NCBI GenBank assembly: GCA_947501265.1
Contig: CANMVY010000011.1
Coordinates: 1 to 64,000 of the forward strand
Direction: 5' to 3'
Origin: Bacteroidota bacterium
GTDB lineage: Bacteria > Bacteroidota > Bacteroidia > UBA7662 > CANHCV01
Length of the DNA stretch: 64,000 bases
Of this stretch, positions 18,401 to 26,990 are shown piece by piece. Each line of letters opens with the position of its first letter. The stretch's first letter is position 1. The notes beneath the pieces are model-generated. The model saw only the letters and a program-made list of their open reading frames with translations. It did no database searches and was not told the origin of the DNA. The position numbers were made by a program, and so were the translations under genes.

Positions 18401-21400
18401 CCGCCATTCCAACGTTCGTTCCTGTACCTTGACGCAAATCGAAAGCATATTTCTTATTTGCTAAAGCTGGGAACGAGAACCAAGCATCGCGACCAAATTT
18501 ACGAGCCGTGTTCGATGTAGCATTCGGACCAGCAGCAACAACAGATGTACTAGCAGTAGCTCCTTTCAACGAATACTGAGAACACCACTCGGTTGGAGAG
18601 GAAGTTAATACCGGCAAAACAGTAGCTGTAGAACACTCATTGTTGCTAATGTTTGGTTCCGCAGGACCTGCAACGTATCCGGTTGTACTATTCGGAACAA
18701 AAGAATAACGGGTATAACATGGCATCGATCCAGCCAAGTTCGTAGGATCGGTAGAGCCAAAGTTTTCAGCACCAACAGAACCCAGGGCTACAAGCTGGTT
18801 ACCACTCAAGGTACCTGTTCCCCATGCGTTCAATCCCATAGAGTAAGTATATTGACCGGTTGTTGCACCAGCTGCAGTACCGTCGTAGAAAGAAGAGTTA
18901 CCGTACACAATGTCAATGCGACTTCCGCTTTCGAACAAACGAACCTGAGCATTCAACGAAGGACCTGCATAACCAAATTTCTCCAATCCAATGAACTCAA
19001 TGTACATGATTCGATTTGGTGAGGTTCCCTTGGTTTCGTATTTGAAACCGGTAACCAAACCTGCGGTACTATTACCTGGAGCAACCATATCGTCCCAAAA
19101 AGGAGCAACCATGGCATTTGAACTCGCGCCAGAATTTAAGTTGTTCGTCAAATTAGAACTGGTAACGCCTTTAGCGTTCAAAGTTAACCATCCATTGGTT
19201 GAAACCTTAATGGCTGTTACCTCACGACCAGCATAAGTAAACGCAAAAGGCACTGAAACTGAATCAGACAATACATCGTCACCGCTGAATGGAGTACCCC
19301 AAGTGAACGAAGTTCCTGTGCTAGCAATGGATCCATAAGCAGAACTGTTTATCGGAGTTTTGGTGATGGTGTAGTTCAAGAATTCCAAGTTTGGCGTTAA
19401 ACAAACACGGTAGTTACCTGCACCACCTGTACCTCCTGCACTGTGGTAAACACGTACCGCATACCAGTTACCAGAAGTCAATCCAGAAAGTGTACCAGAT
19501 TCAGCAACGCCCAAACCAACTCCATCGAACGTGCCGATGCGGTTTGCAGCATTCGCAGAATCTACAATTTTGTTTGGTCCCAAGTTGAAAACCTCAACTT
19601 TGGGATTGAACTGAAGAACGGTAGGAGTAACAACAATGTTCACTCCACCAATACCAGCAGAACCCGTAGCTTGGAATACGTGCCAGTTATCTTTCATGTT
19701 CGTTACAGCTGTTGTTGGAGCTGGCAAAGAAGTGAAAGAAGACGCTGTAGAATAAATATCGGAAGTTGGAGAACAAGAAGAAGTTACTGAAATGGTATCA
19801 GCACCGCCCAACGAATCGATCGCTGGAGGAATTACCGCATAAACATCAATACCTACATCACCCAATCCATTGAAGGTACTGGTGGTCGTGTCGCCATGGT
19901 GGTACACACGCAAATAGTAATTACCCGCGGTTGTTGTTGAAGACGTATACGAAGCGATACGGCCCAAGCCATTCGCATTGGTGGTACCAGAAACCGCAGC
20001 AGCAATAAAGGTTAAGCTTGAAGGGTTAGAACCGGAGTACAATTCTACAACTGGACGAACCAAGTTCGAACCAGCAACATCAATACCGAATTGAACTGGA
20101 TTGTTCGCCAAACTAAATTTGTACCAACGGTCACCACCGGTGGTGGAAGCCATCGTTACCCAAGAGGAAACAGCAGCTGGACGAGTGTAGCCTGCTGACC
20201 AGGTTGAACCGTGCGCAGGAAAACGCTGACAGTTTTGAGCAGAGATTTGAGAAGCTGGAGAAACGTCTAAGGTGAGGGCACCGGCTGGCTCATCGTTACC
20301 GGGATTAGCAGCAAAAGTGCCACCTTGGTACGATAATCCTTGACGGAATAAATAACTGGAGAAACATGCAGGAGCAAGATTCAAGGCACCTGAAGCTGTA
20401 GATGTTGGATCAACTTCTTGGAAACGATTGCTTCTTGGTGAAGCCAATGCAAAAACGTCTTTTCCGCCGAAAGTGGTGGCAAAGCTATTTAATCCAATGG
20501 AGTAGGTTAAAGAAATGGAAGCAGCTCCTGTGAATGGAGTCATGTTACCATACACAAACTCAATGTCGTTGGTGGTCTCGTACAACTTCACTTGATAATT
20601 CAAGTTCGGTGAAGATTGGGCAAAAACCTCCATGTTAGCCCACTCAACAGTCATTACACGGTTAGGAGCAGTACCTGTTACTTGGTAAGCAATACAAGAA
20701 TTGATGTTAGCGAAACTATTTCCCAAAACAACCAAATCGTCCCAATATGGAGCAATCGCAGAGCGGGTCGTGGTAGTGGAAAGGTTATTGGTTACACCCG
20801 TTTGAAAAACTGTTGTATCCATCCAAAGTACACCGTTGGTGGTTGCACGGAAATGATTCACCGGTTGACCTTGGTATTCGAACGTAAAGGGCAAAGCAAT
20901 GCCTAAAGAATAGTTGTCGTCTCCACTGGCACTATTCCAACGAGGATTTAGCGCTCCAGCTTTCAAAGACAATCCGTCGAACAAAGAGTTGAAAGATACA
21001 CCACTTGGAGTATACGTAACACGCATCGTGTCTAAGCTTGATGTAAAGAAACGACGAGGGTTGTTCTGAGCAGTTGCCGTGTTGTAGTAGGTATTACCAC
21101 CACCGCAGTCACCGTAGGTATAAGATCGAACCCAATAAGAAGAACCAGGATTCAAACCAGCAATGGTAATTGGGCCCGATGACGAACCTGCAAAAACAAT
21201 TTGTTCTCCAGTACCAGAATAGGTCAAATTTCCCGTGTAATTCTGTCCATCAACAGGATCAGTAAAGCTATTGGTTGTATTGATTTTGATAACACGACCT
21301 GTAACCGCTGAAGCGTTGGTCCAATTGATTCCAAGTGTTCCTGTTGTAGAAGCTGTTGTTGATCCTGGAGTTTCTGGAGATGTTAAAACGAACAAAGAAT

Positions 21401-24032
21401 CTTGTTGAGTTGGAGCTCCAGGACCAGAAATCAAAGATGAGGTTGAATTATCGGTTAGGCTTGAATTCGTACATGTTAATACAGAGCGGTAGTATTGTGC
21501 AATACCGTTGTACGAAGCAATGTTGTAAGAAGGACCACTTGCAACACCATCGGCATATACTTCAAAGTTATCAATGATGTGAGAGGTAGTTTCTAAACCG
21601 GTACGTGCTTTGAAACAGTGTCTCCAGTATTGACGCAATTCCGTTAAATAAGAAGCAGGCAATTGAATGTTGGTTAATCCTGTAACTGGAGTTCCATTCA
21701 TGGAAACCGTTACTTTTCCTGTTGCATCAATATCAATTTGGAATGCCGTGTTTACACCTTTCCACGAAACATCAGAAGAGTAAGCCAACATACCACTTGC
21801 AGAAGGCGTTGATGGTGTTTGCTCGTTAACGGTACAATTGTACATCAGATAGATACCATGAAGGGCTGATCCGTTGGTGTAGGTAACGAAAGCAACTTTC
21901 AATTTAGAACCCGTACCGTTTTCGGCATTCATGTTCGCATCGTTGTTAGGATTCACATCATCCCCGAAAGAATACGAAACCCCATCAGCATAAATGGTGC
22001 TGCTTGGGCGGCTAACGTTCAAATCAAACTTGACGCGGTATTGTGAACTCACTGCTCCCGTACCTGGAATCAATAATGAACCAAAAGTGCTTGATGCCAA
22101 CGGGTTCAATACCATGGTACCACCCGAAATGGCAGCATTTCCTGTAATGGTTGCAGCGCCCAAATTGGGATTGCTGAAGGTGTTTTGGTAAATCAATCCG
22201 AAAGCGTTGGAAATGTTCGACCAAGAACTATTGTTTGGAGATTCTTGCCACTGGTACTGAATTCCAGAAGCAACAGTAGCACCAACCAATGAAATGTTTA
22301 CCCCGGTTCCCACGCAAAGATTCGCAAAAGATGGGTTTGCCGTTCCTCCGGTTGGAGTTCCAGAACAAACTGGCAAAGCCACCAAGTTTACAATGTAGTC
22401 TTCTGTTTCTCCCGAACCCGTAGTATAACAAGGATCGTAATTAAGCGATGTTGTTCTGGTGGATACACGCATGCGAGTTTGTCCAGAAGCCACCCAAACG
22501 GGAGTGAAAATGCTGGTATTGAAAACACGTGGGGCACCTGCCGTAGCAATGGCAGCGATGGAACCAGAGTTGAAAACCTCTTCACCACCATCGGTGAAAT
22601 CGCCATCGCGGTTCCAGTCAATCCAAACCTTCGTGGTGAACGTTTGAGAGAACGTGCTCGTACTGGCAACGGTGATATCTAAGTTGTTCGTTTGAGTTGC
22701 TTGCAAAGATGGAACTGGAACACCTGAAGCTCCAGCGAAATTAGAATACAAGTCGGCAGTACTACCGGAAACAGCTGTTCCTTGTGTACCTGCAAGAGAT
22801 GCAATAGTTGTAGCATTATTGATGGTTCCAAACGAAACGTTTACCACATCATGAGAAGACGTGAAGGCTGCAGCAGAAGGACAATAACAAAACAAAAAGG
22901 AATTCAAGGTTACTTGAAGAGGATTTGAAAATGCAGTTTGAGAAGATAATGTACACGTTACCGAAGCGCGGTAAAACGTATTACTCGTCATAACTCCGGT
23001 GGCATAAGAAGGCGATGTAGCTCCAGAAATATTATTCCATGTGGTTCCATCGGGAGACGATTGCCATTGGTACTGAATACCGGTACCAACGTTGTTTTGC
23101 AAAGAAAGGGTAGTTCCTACGTTTCCGCAGGTTGGGTTAGAAGCAGCAACCGTATTTCCTGGAGTTGGGGTACCTGAACATACTACAGGAGCTGTAAAGG
23201 TGTAACGACGACCCGATGTTGGGGGCGTATTGGTACCTCCAACTGACCAACCAAGGCTAGCGGAAGTATTCGTAAATCCTAGAGAATTACCATTGGTTTG
23301 GGTGGCACCAACACCTAACAATTCCGTTGTTCCATTCGAGTTTCCAGAAATCCCCATGTGAGTTAATGTAGAAGCGGTTGTTCCATACGTCATGGTTCCA
23401 TAAACAATCTCAATGTTGTTGGATCCTTCCAACAAACGAATTTGGAAATTTAAGTTATCTCCAGTACCAGTCGTACTGTACCTCTTAAATCCTAGCCACT
23501 GCACCACCAACACCCGGTTAGGTGCAGAACCAGTGGTTTCAAAACGAAGTGAAGAACCTGTTTGTCCCTGCAAATCTCTAGCAAAACCCGCAATACGAGA
23601 ACGCAGTTGAGCTGGGGTAATGGCGGATGTTGAAGATAAGGCTGTGTAAGAACTTGTTGATGCAGTGTTAACAGCCGTTGCTCCCAAGGAACTTTGACCC
23701 AAGGTAATCCAACCGTTAGCACTGATCGCAAAACGATCAAAAGCATAACCATTGAAATTAAAGGTAAATCCAATAGGTAATCCTATACCTGTTGTGGTAG
23801 TACCTCCACCTAAAGCCGCCGTTGAAACATAACGTTCGTCATCGGCGGTTGTGCCGTTAGTTACGGCTGTACCACCGGTAATGGGCGAAAACGTCGTGGT
23901 CGACGTGTTTTGGGTGTAGAATTGAATCAGCGCCTGAGACCTGGCCTCAAACCCGAACAAACTACAAAGGGCAAACAATAGCCAGAGTCCCCTCCAGCCC
24001 ATTCGCCTTGTTGGTTGATGGTTGTTTTTCAT
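15477..24032 (-). CDS. Very large T9SS-secreted surface protein (2851 aa)
   Basis: A 2851-residue exported protein with signal peptide (GLWLLFALCSLFGFEARSQA) and T9SS type A sorting tail (LINVYPNPANDVITLQ ... NGIYLLNIHS) over the last 85 residues. It contains three diverged copies of one module, near residues 35-285, in the 1000-1300 range and in the 1500-1800 range: LPIGFTFNFNGYAFDRFAISANGWITL, LPFTFEYQG...TTNGVLWM and VPFAFTYAGREVTAIKVSTNGWLTL, each followed by an APNRV/APNRVM/SPNRIM...VYG segment. It also has a GEVED domain (VWIDWNRDGDFTDGGEEVF ... GETEDYIV), Ig-like parts (YQWQSSPDGTTWNNISGAT), pre-peptidase-like segments, and late propeller-like repeats (VATDASGNIYVAGSF, ALDASGNVVVSGTF). 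Likely an adhesin or surface-coat protein. Confidence 0.9.
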   Translation of the reverse strand: MKNNHQPTRRMGWRGLWLLFALCSLFGFEARSQALIQFYTQNTSTTTFSPITGGTAVTNGTTADDERYVSTAALGGGTTTTGIGLPIGFTFNFNGYAFDRFAISANGWITLGQSSLGATAVNTASTSSYTALSSTSAITPAQLRSRIAGFARDLQGQTGSSLRFETTGSAPNRVLVVQWLGFKRYSTTGTGDNLNFQIRLLEGSNNIEIVYGTMTYGTTASTLTHMGISGNSNGTTELLGVGATQTNGNSLGFTNTSASLGWSVGGTNTPPTSGRRYTFTAPVVCSGTPTPGNTVAASNPTCGNVGTTLSLQNNVGTGIQYQWQSSPDGTTWNNISGATSPSYATGVMTSNTFYRASVTCTLSSQTAFSNPLQVTLNSFLFCYCPSAAAFTSSHDVVNVSFGTINNATTIASLAGTQGTAVSGSTADLYSNFAGASGVPVPSLQATQTNNLDITVASTSTFSQTFTTKVWIDWNRDGDFTDGGEEVFNSGSIAAIATAGAPRVFNTSIFTPVWVASGQTRMRVSTRTTSLNYDPCYTTGSGETEDYIVNLVALPVCSGTPTGGTANPSFANLCVGTGVNISLVGATVASGIQYQWQESPNNSSWSNISNAFGLIYQNTFSNPNLGAATITGNAAISGGTMVLNPLASSTFGSLLIPGTGAVSSQYRVKFDLNVSRPSSTIYADGVSYSFGDDVNPNNDANMNAENGTGSKLKVAFVTYTNGSALHGIYLMYNCTVNEQTPSTPSASGMLAYSSDVSWKGVNTAFQIDIDATGKVTVSMNGTPVTGLTNIQLPASYLTELRQYWRHCFKARTGLETTSHIIDNFEVYADGVASGPSYNIASYNGIAQYYRSVLTCTNSSLTDNSTSSLISGPGAPTQQDSLFVLTSPETPGSTTASTTGTLGINWTNASAVTGRVIKINTTNSFTDPVDGQNYTGNLTYSGTGEQIVFAGSSSGPITIAGLNPGSSYWVRSYTYGDCGGGNTYYNTATAQNNPRRFFTSSLDTMRVTYTPSGVSFNSLFDGLSLKAGALNPRWNSASGDDNYSLGIALPFTFEYQGQPVNHFRATTNGVLWMDTTVFQTGVTNNLSTTTTRSAIAPYWDDLVVLGNSFANINSCIAYQVTGTAPNRVMTVEWANMEVFAQSSPNLNYQVKLYETTNDIEFVYGNMTPFTGAASISLTYSIGLNSFATTFGGKDVFALASPRSNRFQEVDPTSTASGALNLAPACFSSYLFRQGLSYQGGTFAANPGNDEPAGALTLDVSPASQISAQNCQRFPAHGSTWSAGYTRPAAVSSWVTMASTTGGDRWYKFSLANNPVQFGIDVAGSNLVRPVVELYSGSNPSSLTFIAAAVSGTTNANGLGRIASYTSSTTTAGNYYLRVYHHGDTTTSTFNGLGDVGIDVYAVIPPAIDSLGGADTISVTSSCSPTSDIYSTASSFTSLPAPTTAVTNMKDNWHVFQATGSAGIGGVNIVVTPTVLQFNPKVEVFNLGPNKIVDSANAANRIGTFDGVGLGVAESGTLSGLTSGNWYAVRVYHSAGGTGGAGNYRVCLTPNLEFLNYTITKTPINSSAYGSIASTGTSFTWGTPFSGDDVLSDSVSVPFAFTYAGREVTAIKVSTNGWLTLNAKGVTSSNLTNNLNSGASSNAMVAPFWDDMVAPGNSTAGLVTGFKYETKGTSPNRIMYIEFIGLEKFGYAGPSLNAQVRLFESGSRIDIVYGNSSFYDGTAAGATTGQYTYSMGLNAWGTGTLSGNQLVALGSVGAENFGSTDPTNLAGSMPCYTRYSFVPNSTTGYVAGPAEPNISNNECSTATVLPVLTSSPTEWCSQYSLKGATASTSVVAAGPNATSNTARKFGRDAWFSFPALANKKYAFDLRQGTGTNVGMAVYSSRTGCGSLTAVAHIYDGTGGSTQDTDLVSAQNQTYYVRVYQNDSLYTVPSGNNGYFNLVAVLLPPPPVNDECSGAVRLTSSFAIPSNLPSRSVIDATISTTPAFCATAAADVWFAFRADYTTHTIRVSPVTPGVQFNPAIQVFTTGNSSYSCGSLTQVACATSAAMNVQEVYTSTAFVPGQVYYIRVSNQTGGKGGTGNFNISLTHPDIRDISIENVFATAAGTGSGSAGTARNIRFVVKNNGPVSYSGSGVSFSFSRNGAVVSSTTPALNLNVGDTTSVYFGTTLTPTLNAIDTVKYYHSFVSDFVRSNDTVNVTYNSTSSIMNFSWSKPYGNNLLDEGRAVATDLSGNVVSVGTYSNQAVIGSDTLKGDFRQGNADVMIIKSDSLGTAFWARTITGTNVENVRAVATDASGNIYVAGSFQGTIKAGNVSLTSNGSTDGFVVKYSTAGVVQYAIKIGGTGSEVINDIKVDASNLYFAGGFSNSLTFGSTISSAGESDVMVGSMNLSTGAANWVVSQGGYSFDMANALAIDNNFLYTTGYFCNNRDISGPYNLASSGIFNMFVGKHNLSNGSMVWGRTLSGTGSEYGNGIALDASGNVVVSGTFNLHIDAPGARVVSRMIPTRGAEDIFVTKFTAAGVYQWVYSMGGTGSDNFGKLSTYNASNNVVGSGFFQNNAFFRGYSLNSTGLGDMFVYSADMNGNTNWINRSSSTGSFAKSGSDVAVSTSGAVYVTGTSAGTTTLGSTSVNSLGQTDMFLTKLLTGASGMTGGPQMREALTSRILPTTDMPEISSFQVDWLTNDLTLGNKEVTVRWFASQEVANSKFIIEQSTDGINWSTIRTVNTNGSDKAYAASFDRAMLANGEVMVRVRLQTTNGIFSNAPAHLVNNVRSNNELLINVYPNPANDVITLQSSSSMNGVFVEVTSVDGKVVRRVEFNSLANAVDLNVSDLSNGIYLLNIHSNNSVTTKKITVKH

Positions 24033-24170
24033 AATATAAGTTGTTAGTTTTTACTTCATTAACCAAAAAACGAGGTGTACCTTACGGATACAGTACACCC
24101 ACGATTGAGGCAAATCTAACGAATTTCTTAAAAAATGCAAAGAGGAAAAAGAAAAAAATTAAAATTATTT

Positions 24171-24968
24171 TTAACCCAAATTCACCGCAAGTCCAAACAA
24201 GGCAAAGTCGTACCTACCCACGTCGGTACACTCTCCACCGCTCAACCGATCCCCCAACTCCTCTACATCCGCCCAGCGGTAACTTTTCTTCTGCTTCAAC
24301 AAATCCATCTCCACCGCCACCCGGGAAACGTGAACGTCCAGCGGCAAAAGCAGCCCACTCGCGGGTATTTCGCCCCAAATCCCAAAATCTACCCCCCGTT
24401 CTGAAGAACGAACCATCCACCTCAAGTACATCACCAACCGTTTGCACGTACTCCCACTTACCACACTGGGAACGTGCTTCCAAGTACGTGCCATCAAGCA
24501 GTTCGACCGCTCTACACGCAAATGAAACACTTTTAATGCGTTTCGAGCGGTCCACCCCTCTCCGTCATCCACCAAAAAGGCCGTTTCCAACGATTCATAT
24601 TGGCTATACCACTCTTTTAAAAAACCCAGTAATCCCAGCACATCGTCTTCGTTCAAAGTGCGGTGAACAAATCCACGAAAAACTGCCCATTCGCGCTCGT
24701 TGGAATTCAACAAAAAGTCATACGGTGCATCATCCATTCTTCGCATCAACTCGTTGGCCTTATTGATGATAGTTTTCCGTTGTCCCCACGCAAACAGCGA
24801 AGCGAAAAACCCAGCAATTTCTACATCTTGCTTTTTAGAAAACCGATGAGGGACTTGAATAGGATCGTTATGAATGAACTCCGGTCGTTCGTAACGATCG
24901 GCCAGCTCGTCCAACCAGTCAAAAAATTCGGCATCGCCGAAACGGTATTTTATTGAGCGCGCATCCAC
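24171..24968 (-). CDS. TIGR02757 (DUF2400) family protein
   Basis: A 265-residue protein matching the DUF2400/TIGR02757 family: DRYERPEFIHNDPIQVPHRFSKKQDVEIAGFF at residues 23-54, WGQRKTII, the central LMARTWKHVPSVV region, and the C-terminal LLLPLDVHVSRVAVEM that recalls helix-hairpin-helix DNA glycosylases. The biochemical role is not known to me. It starts with GTG at 24968, overlapping the pyrF stop by 19 bp; no in-frame ATG exists before the conserved N-terminal region. Last gene of the icmF operon. Confidence 0.85.
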   Translation of the reverse strand: MDARSIKYRFGDAEFFDWLDELADRYERPEFIHNDPIQVPHRFSKKQDVEIAGFFASLFAWGQRKTIINKANELMRRMDDAPYDFLLNSNEREWAVFRGFVHRTLNEDDVLGLLGFLKEWYSQYESLETAFLVDDGEGWTARNALKVFHLRVERSNCLMARTWKHVPSVVSGSTCKRLVMYLRWMVRSSERGVDFGIWGEIPASGLLLPLDVHVSRVAVEMDLLKQKKSYRWADVEELGDRLSGGECTDVGRYDFALFGLAVNLG

Positions 24969-25765
24969 GCTTCCATCGCCTCCTGAATGTTGCGGGCTTC
25001 CTCTCGTGCAGCTAAAGCAAACTCCTTGCCTTCGCCCGCATACAAAATGGATCGACTGGCATTGATCAACAACCCACCCTCTCCTTCAATCCAGCCCATG
25101 TTCATAACATCTTCCAAATTACCTCCTTGAGCACCAACGCCAGGAACCAAAAAGAAATGACGAGGCATTCGAGCTCTAATTTGTGCCAAATCCGAAGCGC
25201 GAGTGGCCCCAACCACCACCATGATGTTGTCTTCGGTACCCCACCCTTTCAACTTATCCAACACCCGCTCGTACAAATGCATTTCACCGCTGTTGAAATA
25301 CTGAAAATCTTCGGCTCCCGGATTGGAGGTTAATCCCAAAACAATGGCCCATTTCCCATCAAATCCCAAAAATGGCATCACCGAGTCGCTTCCCATATAC
25401 GGATTTACGGTCACCGAATCGAATTCGTAGGTGAAGAAAAACGTACGAGCATACATGGCCGACGTATTTCCAATATCTCCTCGCTTCGCATCAGCAATAG
25501 TAAAACACTCTTTTGGAATGTAATCCAAGGTTTTCCTTAAACTGGTCCAACCACTAACGCCCAAACTTTCGTAAAATGCAATGTTGGGTTTGTAAGCCAC
25601 AGCAAATTCGTGAGTCGCATCAATAATGGCTTTGTTGAAGGCAAAAATGGGATCTTCTTCCAACAACAAATGCTGCGGAATTTTTGCTAAATCAGGGTCT
25701 AAACCCACGCACAAAACCGATTTTTTTGCTTGGATTTGGCGAACCAATTCGGAACGAGTCATCAT
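24950..25765 (-). CDS. pyrF: Orotidine 5'-phosphate decarboxylase
   Basis: A 271-residue cytosolic enzyme that decarboxylates OMP to UMP, the last step of de novo pyrimidine synthesis. The first strand LCVGLDPDLAKIP, FTIADAKRGDIGNTSAMYARTFF near residue 90 (the DxKxxDI catalytic motif) and the late phosphate-site FLVPGVGAQGG mark it as the longer type 2 OMP decarboxylase. Its ATG overlaps the upstream nfu stop by 4 bp (ATGA), and the TIGR02757 gene overlaps its end. Confidence 0.93.
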   Translation of the reverse strand: MMTRSELVRQIQAKKSVLCVGLDPDLAKIPQHLLLEEDPIFAFNKAIIDATHEFAVAYKPNIAFYESLGVSGWTSLRKTLDYIPKECFTIADAKRGDIGNTSAMYARTFFFTYEFDSVTVNPYMGSDSVMPFLGFDGKWAIVLGLTSNPGAEDFQYFNSGEMHLYERVLDKLKGWGTEDNIMVVVGATRASDLAQIRARMPRHFFLVPGVGAQGGNLEDVMNMGWIEGEGGLLINASRSILYAGEGKEFALAAREEARNIQEAMEAWMRAQ

Positions 25766-26016
25766 GAAGGATTGGGAATATTAATGGCTTCTACTTTTTT
25801 TATTTCAGGAATGGCGCGAAGAATGCTTTTTTCAATGCCCATTTTCATGGTCATGGCACTCATGGAACAATCTACGCAGTTGCCTTGCAACTTCACCTTT
25901 ACTACCAAATCGTCGGTAATTTCAACCAATTCTACATCTCCGTGGTCGCGATGCAAGAATGGCCGAATGGCATCGAGGGCGAGGTTAACTTTTTCGTGAA
26001 TCGTTGCGCTTTCCAT
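25762..26016 (-). CDS. NifU C-terminal (Nfu) domain Fe-S scaffold protein
   Basis: An 84-residue Nfu-type protein. The conserved CxxC (GNCVDCSMSAMTMKMGIE, residues about 46-63) binds a bridging [4Fe-4S] cluster delivered to target enzymes. The size is that of a stand-alone Nfu domain. It lies between the ABC ATPase gene (4-bp gap) and pyrF (4-bp overlap). Confidence 0.87.
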   Translation of the reverse strand: MESATIHEKVNLALDAIRPFLHRDHGDVELVEITDDLVVKVKLQGNCVDCSMSAMTMKMGIEKSILRAIPEIKKVEAINIPNPS

Positions 26017-26020
26017 GTTG

Positions 26021-26698
26021 TTATTGTTCGGCTACCAAACCGTCGCGCAAACGCACGATCCGTTTCGCATGTTGGGCAATGTCTTCCTCGTGCGTTACAA
26101 GAATGATGGTATTTCCGTTTTTATGGATTTCTTCAAACAAAGCCATAATTTCATGGCTCGTTTTGGTATCTAAATTTCCCGTTGGTTCGTCGGCCAAAAT
26201 AATGCTGGGGTTGTTCACCAACGCTCGGGCCACCGCCACACGCTGCCGCTGACCACCACTCAACTCGTTTGGCCGGTGACTCATGCGGTCGGCCAATCCC
26301 ACCATGGTTAACACCTGGGCCGCTCTCGCTTCTCGCTCCTCTTTCTTAATTCCTGCATACACCAACGGTAACGCTACGTTTTCCAAAGCTGTATTTCTGG
26401 GCAACAAGTTAAACGTTTGGAAAACGAATCCAATTTCAATGTTACGAACGGCCGCCAATTCATTGTCGGTCATTTTGCTCACGTCTTTTCCATTGAGCCA
26501 ATATTCTCCGCTGGAAGGCGTATCCAAGCAACCCAAGATGTTCATGAGCGTACTTTTTCCCGAACCCGAAGGTCCCATCAGGGCCACGTATTCGTTCTTT
26601 TCAATGGAAAAACTAACTCCCCGCAAGGCGTGAACGGTTTCGGTCCCCATCACATATTTGCGGGTAATATCTTGAAGTTGAATGAGCGATTTATTCAC
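26021..26698 (-). CDS. ABC transporter ATP-binding protein, LolD/MacB type
   Basis: An ATPase of about 225 residues with all ABC motifs: Walker [11 protein letters not shown]-loop [10 protein letters not shown], signature [15 protein letters not shown], Walker [13 protein letters not shown], and H-loop LVTHEED. The [10 protein letters not shown] and [12 protein letters not shown] segments are typical of the LolD/MacB/FtsE group that drives lipoprotein release or substrate extrusion. No permease is adjacent, so its partner must lie elsewhere. No ATG start exists: the track begins at a TTG (26710), but a GTG at 26698 overlapping the gatC stop (GTGAATAA) is equally plausible, and I use that. Confidence 0.87.
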   Translation of the reverse strand: MNKSLIQLQDITRKYVMGTETVHALRGVSFSIEKNEYVALMGPSGSGKSTLMNILGCLDTPSSGEYWLNGKDVSKMTDNELAAVRNIEIGFVFQTFNLLPRNTALENVALPLVYAGIKKEEREARAAQVLTMVGLADRMSHRPNELSGGQRQRVAVARALVNNPSIILADEPTGNLDTKTSHEIMALFEEIHKNGNTIILVTHEEDIAQHAKRIVRLRDGLVAEQ

Positions 26699-26990
26699 CG
26701 GATTGATCAATTACTTTGGGTACACGAATGAAATCGGTGTCTTTTTTCGCGGCATTTTGAAGCGCTTCTTGGTGGGTAATCCACGGCTTCGGTTCGTCTT
26801 CGCGAAAAACGTTTTCCGAATCACTCAAGTAAACGAGAGGAGCTACCGAATCGGTGTCCAACTCGTTCAATTTTTCAACAAAAGCCAACATGTTGTTCAT
26901 TTCGCCAACCAATTGCTGCTTTTCATCGGCATTGAACTCCAATCGAGCCAAATGGGCCAAACGATCTACGGTATTTTGATCAACTTTCAT
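26691..26990 (-). CDS. gatC: Asp/Glu-tRNA amidotransferase subunit C
   Basis: A 99-residue small subunit of the GatCAB transamidosome, which converts Glu-tRNA(Gln) (and Asp-tRNA(Asn)) to the amidated form. Family marks: [16 protein letters not shown] at the N-terminus, [18 protein letters not shown] in the middle, and the C-terminal [27 protein letters not shown]. The track extends to 27056 inside icmF; the ATG at 26990 ([10 protein letters not shown]), which shares a base with the icmF stop (TAATG), is the true start. gatA lies about 4 kb away at 31114 in another operon; gatB is not in the window. Confidence 0.92.
   Translation of the reverse strand: MKVDQNTVDRLAHLARLEFNADEKQQLVGEMNNMLAFVEKLNELDTDSVAPLVYLSDSENVFREDEPKPWITHQEALQNAAKKDTDFIRVPKVIDQSGE

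Noticed and set aside
24041-24766. 241-codon plus-strand ORF antisense to TIGR02757
   Set aside because: Low-complexity Pro/Ser/Thr-rich translation opposite a recognisable conserved gene; shadow.
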